From Thermodesulfatator sp. (lineage in GTDB: Bacteria > Desulfobacterota > Dissulfuribacteria > Dissulfuribacterales > QOAL01): a stretch of 6,986 nt of DNA. Below the pieces are notes generated by a model. The model worked only from the letters and a program-made list of their open reading frames with translations. It ran no database searches and was not told the DNA's origin. Location of the stretch: positions 1 to 6,986 of the forward strand of contig QOAL01000047.1 of NCBI GenBank assembly GCA_003978135.1, in the 5' to 3' direction. Shown here one piece after another: positions 6,762 to 6,986 of the stretch. Each line of letters starts with the position of its first letter. Position 1 is the first letter of the stretch. A program made the position numbers and the translations under genes.

Positions 6762-6770
6762 ACCGTCCTT

Positions 6771-6986
6771 CTACTCGCAGAGAGGGCTGCAGATGAATGT
6801 TTCAAGATTCAAGGTGCCTGATATGCCTCCTATTGCATAAGACATGGTATTTTTGGGCAATATGAGGTCCTGGCCGGTAAACACCGCTACCTGCCAGTTT
6901 TCTATGGTGATGCTGCCGACGGTTTGCCCCTGGAGCTTTGACGTGTCCCATGCCTGGCCCAGGGGAGGGCCTGAAAATCTGTATGC
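6771..6986 (-). CDS. C-terminal part of an unrecognised protein, 5' end cut by window edge
   Basis: An open frame enters from the right edge and runs 71 codons to TAG at 6773-6771. I do not recognise the family. The fragment begins AYRFSGPPLGQAWDTSKL and continues with alternating hydrophobic stretches such as GSITIENWQVAVF and LILPKNTMSYAIGGISG, suggesting beta structure. It ends in LETFICSPLCE with two cysteines four residues apart. Amino-acid composition and third-position use look like coding sequence, and no other frame over the segment is better. The last ten residues or so may not be original if the palindrome-rich stretch just downstream was inserted here. The upstream part needed for identification is outside the window. 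Confidence 0.55.
   Translation of the reverse strand, partial: AYRFSGPPLGQAWDTSKLQGQTVGSITIENWQVAVFTGQDLILPKNTMSYAIGGISGTLNLETFICSPLCE

Larger units (their letters stand above)
6207..6770. other. Non-coding stretch rich in short inverted repeats
   Basis: No convincing protein gene is found in these 564 bases. Open frames exist (minus strand 6457-6645, plus strand 6581-6796), but they have no ribosome binding site, an Arg/Ser-rich composition and no recognised motif. The part next to smr holds its probable promoter. The rest contains GAGCTA repeats at 6345-6366 and hairpins at 6377-6398, 6592-6617 and 6615-6659. Smaller stems occur at 6551-6561 (CGGC/GCCG) and 6571-6584 (CCAT/ATGG). No tRNA T-loop motif was seen. 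The density of palindromes suggests a repetitive extragenic element or a structured RNA, possibly with decayed coding sequence. Confidence 0.6.

Noticed and set aside
6207..6770. tRNA or SRP RNA gene in the non-coding stretch
   Set aside because: Neither the tRNA T-loop motif nor the conserved SRP RNA core could be found on either strand by eye.
6581..6796. Plus-strand open frame of 71 codons crossing the repeat and the right-edge gene
   Set aside because: It runs through the palindrome and into the opposite strand of a better coding frame, with no recognisable motif.

Overview
The window reads as a compact bacterial chromosomal segment of moderate GC in which every recognisable gene lies on the minus strand. 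In transcription order (right to left) these are the tail of an unrecognised gene, a roughly 560-base non-coding stretch, an Smr-domain protein, thymidylate kinase (tmk), the membrane AAA+ protease ftsH, a periplasmic Deg/HtrA serine protease, and histidinol dehydrogenase (hisD), which is cut by the left edge. The signal peptide, the periplasmic Deg protease and the protein sequences suggest a Gram-negative bacterium. The style of HisD, FtsH and Tmk fits the Desulfobacterota (former Deltaproteobacteria), but this is inferred from family resemblance, not from a search.

Right part (6207-6986): the last 71 codons of an unidentified beta-rich protein enter from the right edge and stop at 6771, followed by a possible weak terminator. 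Next comes a gene-poor stretch crowded with short inverted repeats. The largest is an imperfect 45-nt palindrome with 9-bp outer arms at 6615-6659. A good -10 box (TATAAT, 6263-6268) close to the Smr gene marks the probable start of the operon.

Middle (4729-6206): smr and tmk overlap by 4 nt (ATGA) and are surely cotranscribed. A hairpin followed by six T residues lies between tmk and ftsH. It could end the smr-tmk transcript or act as an attenuator, because a second set of complementary segments interleaves with the terminator stem.

Left part (1-4725): ftsH and the deg gene overlap by 11 nt, with the deg ribosome binding site inside the last codons of ftsH. hisD follows deg after a 17-nt gap. 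Two envelope quality-control proteases, one working on membrane and cytosolic substrates and one in the periplasm, are thus made together, and a lone histidine-biosynthesis gene rides on the same message.

The genes themselves are ordinary housekeeping and stress functions with intact catalytic motifs. I see no clear sign of a novel multi-gene system. The least explained parts are the palindrome-rich stretch at about 6270-6770, the unidentified gene at the right edge, and the leader between tmk and ftsH.
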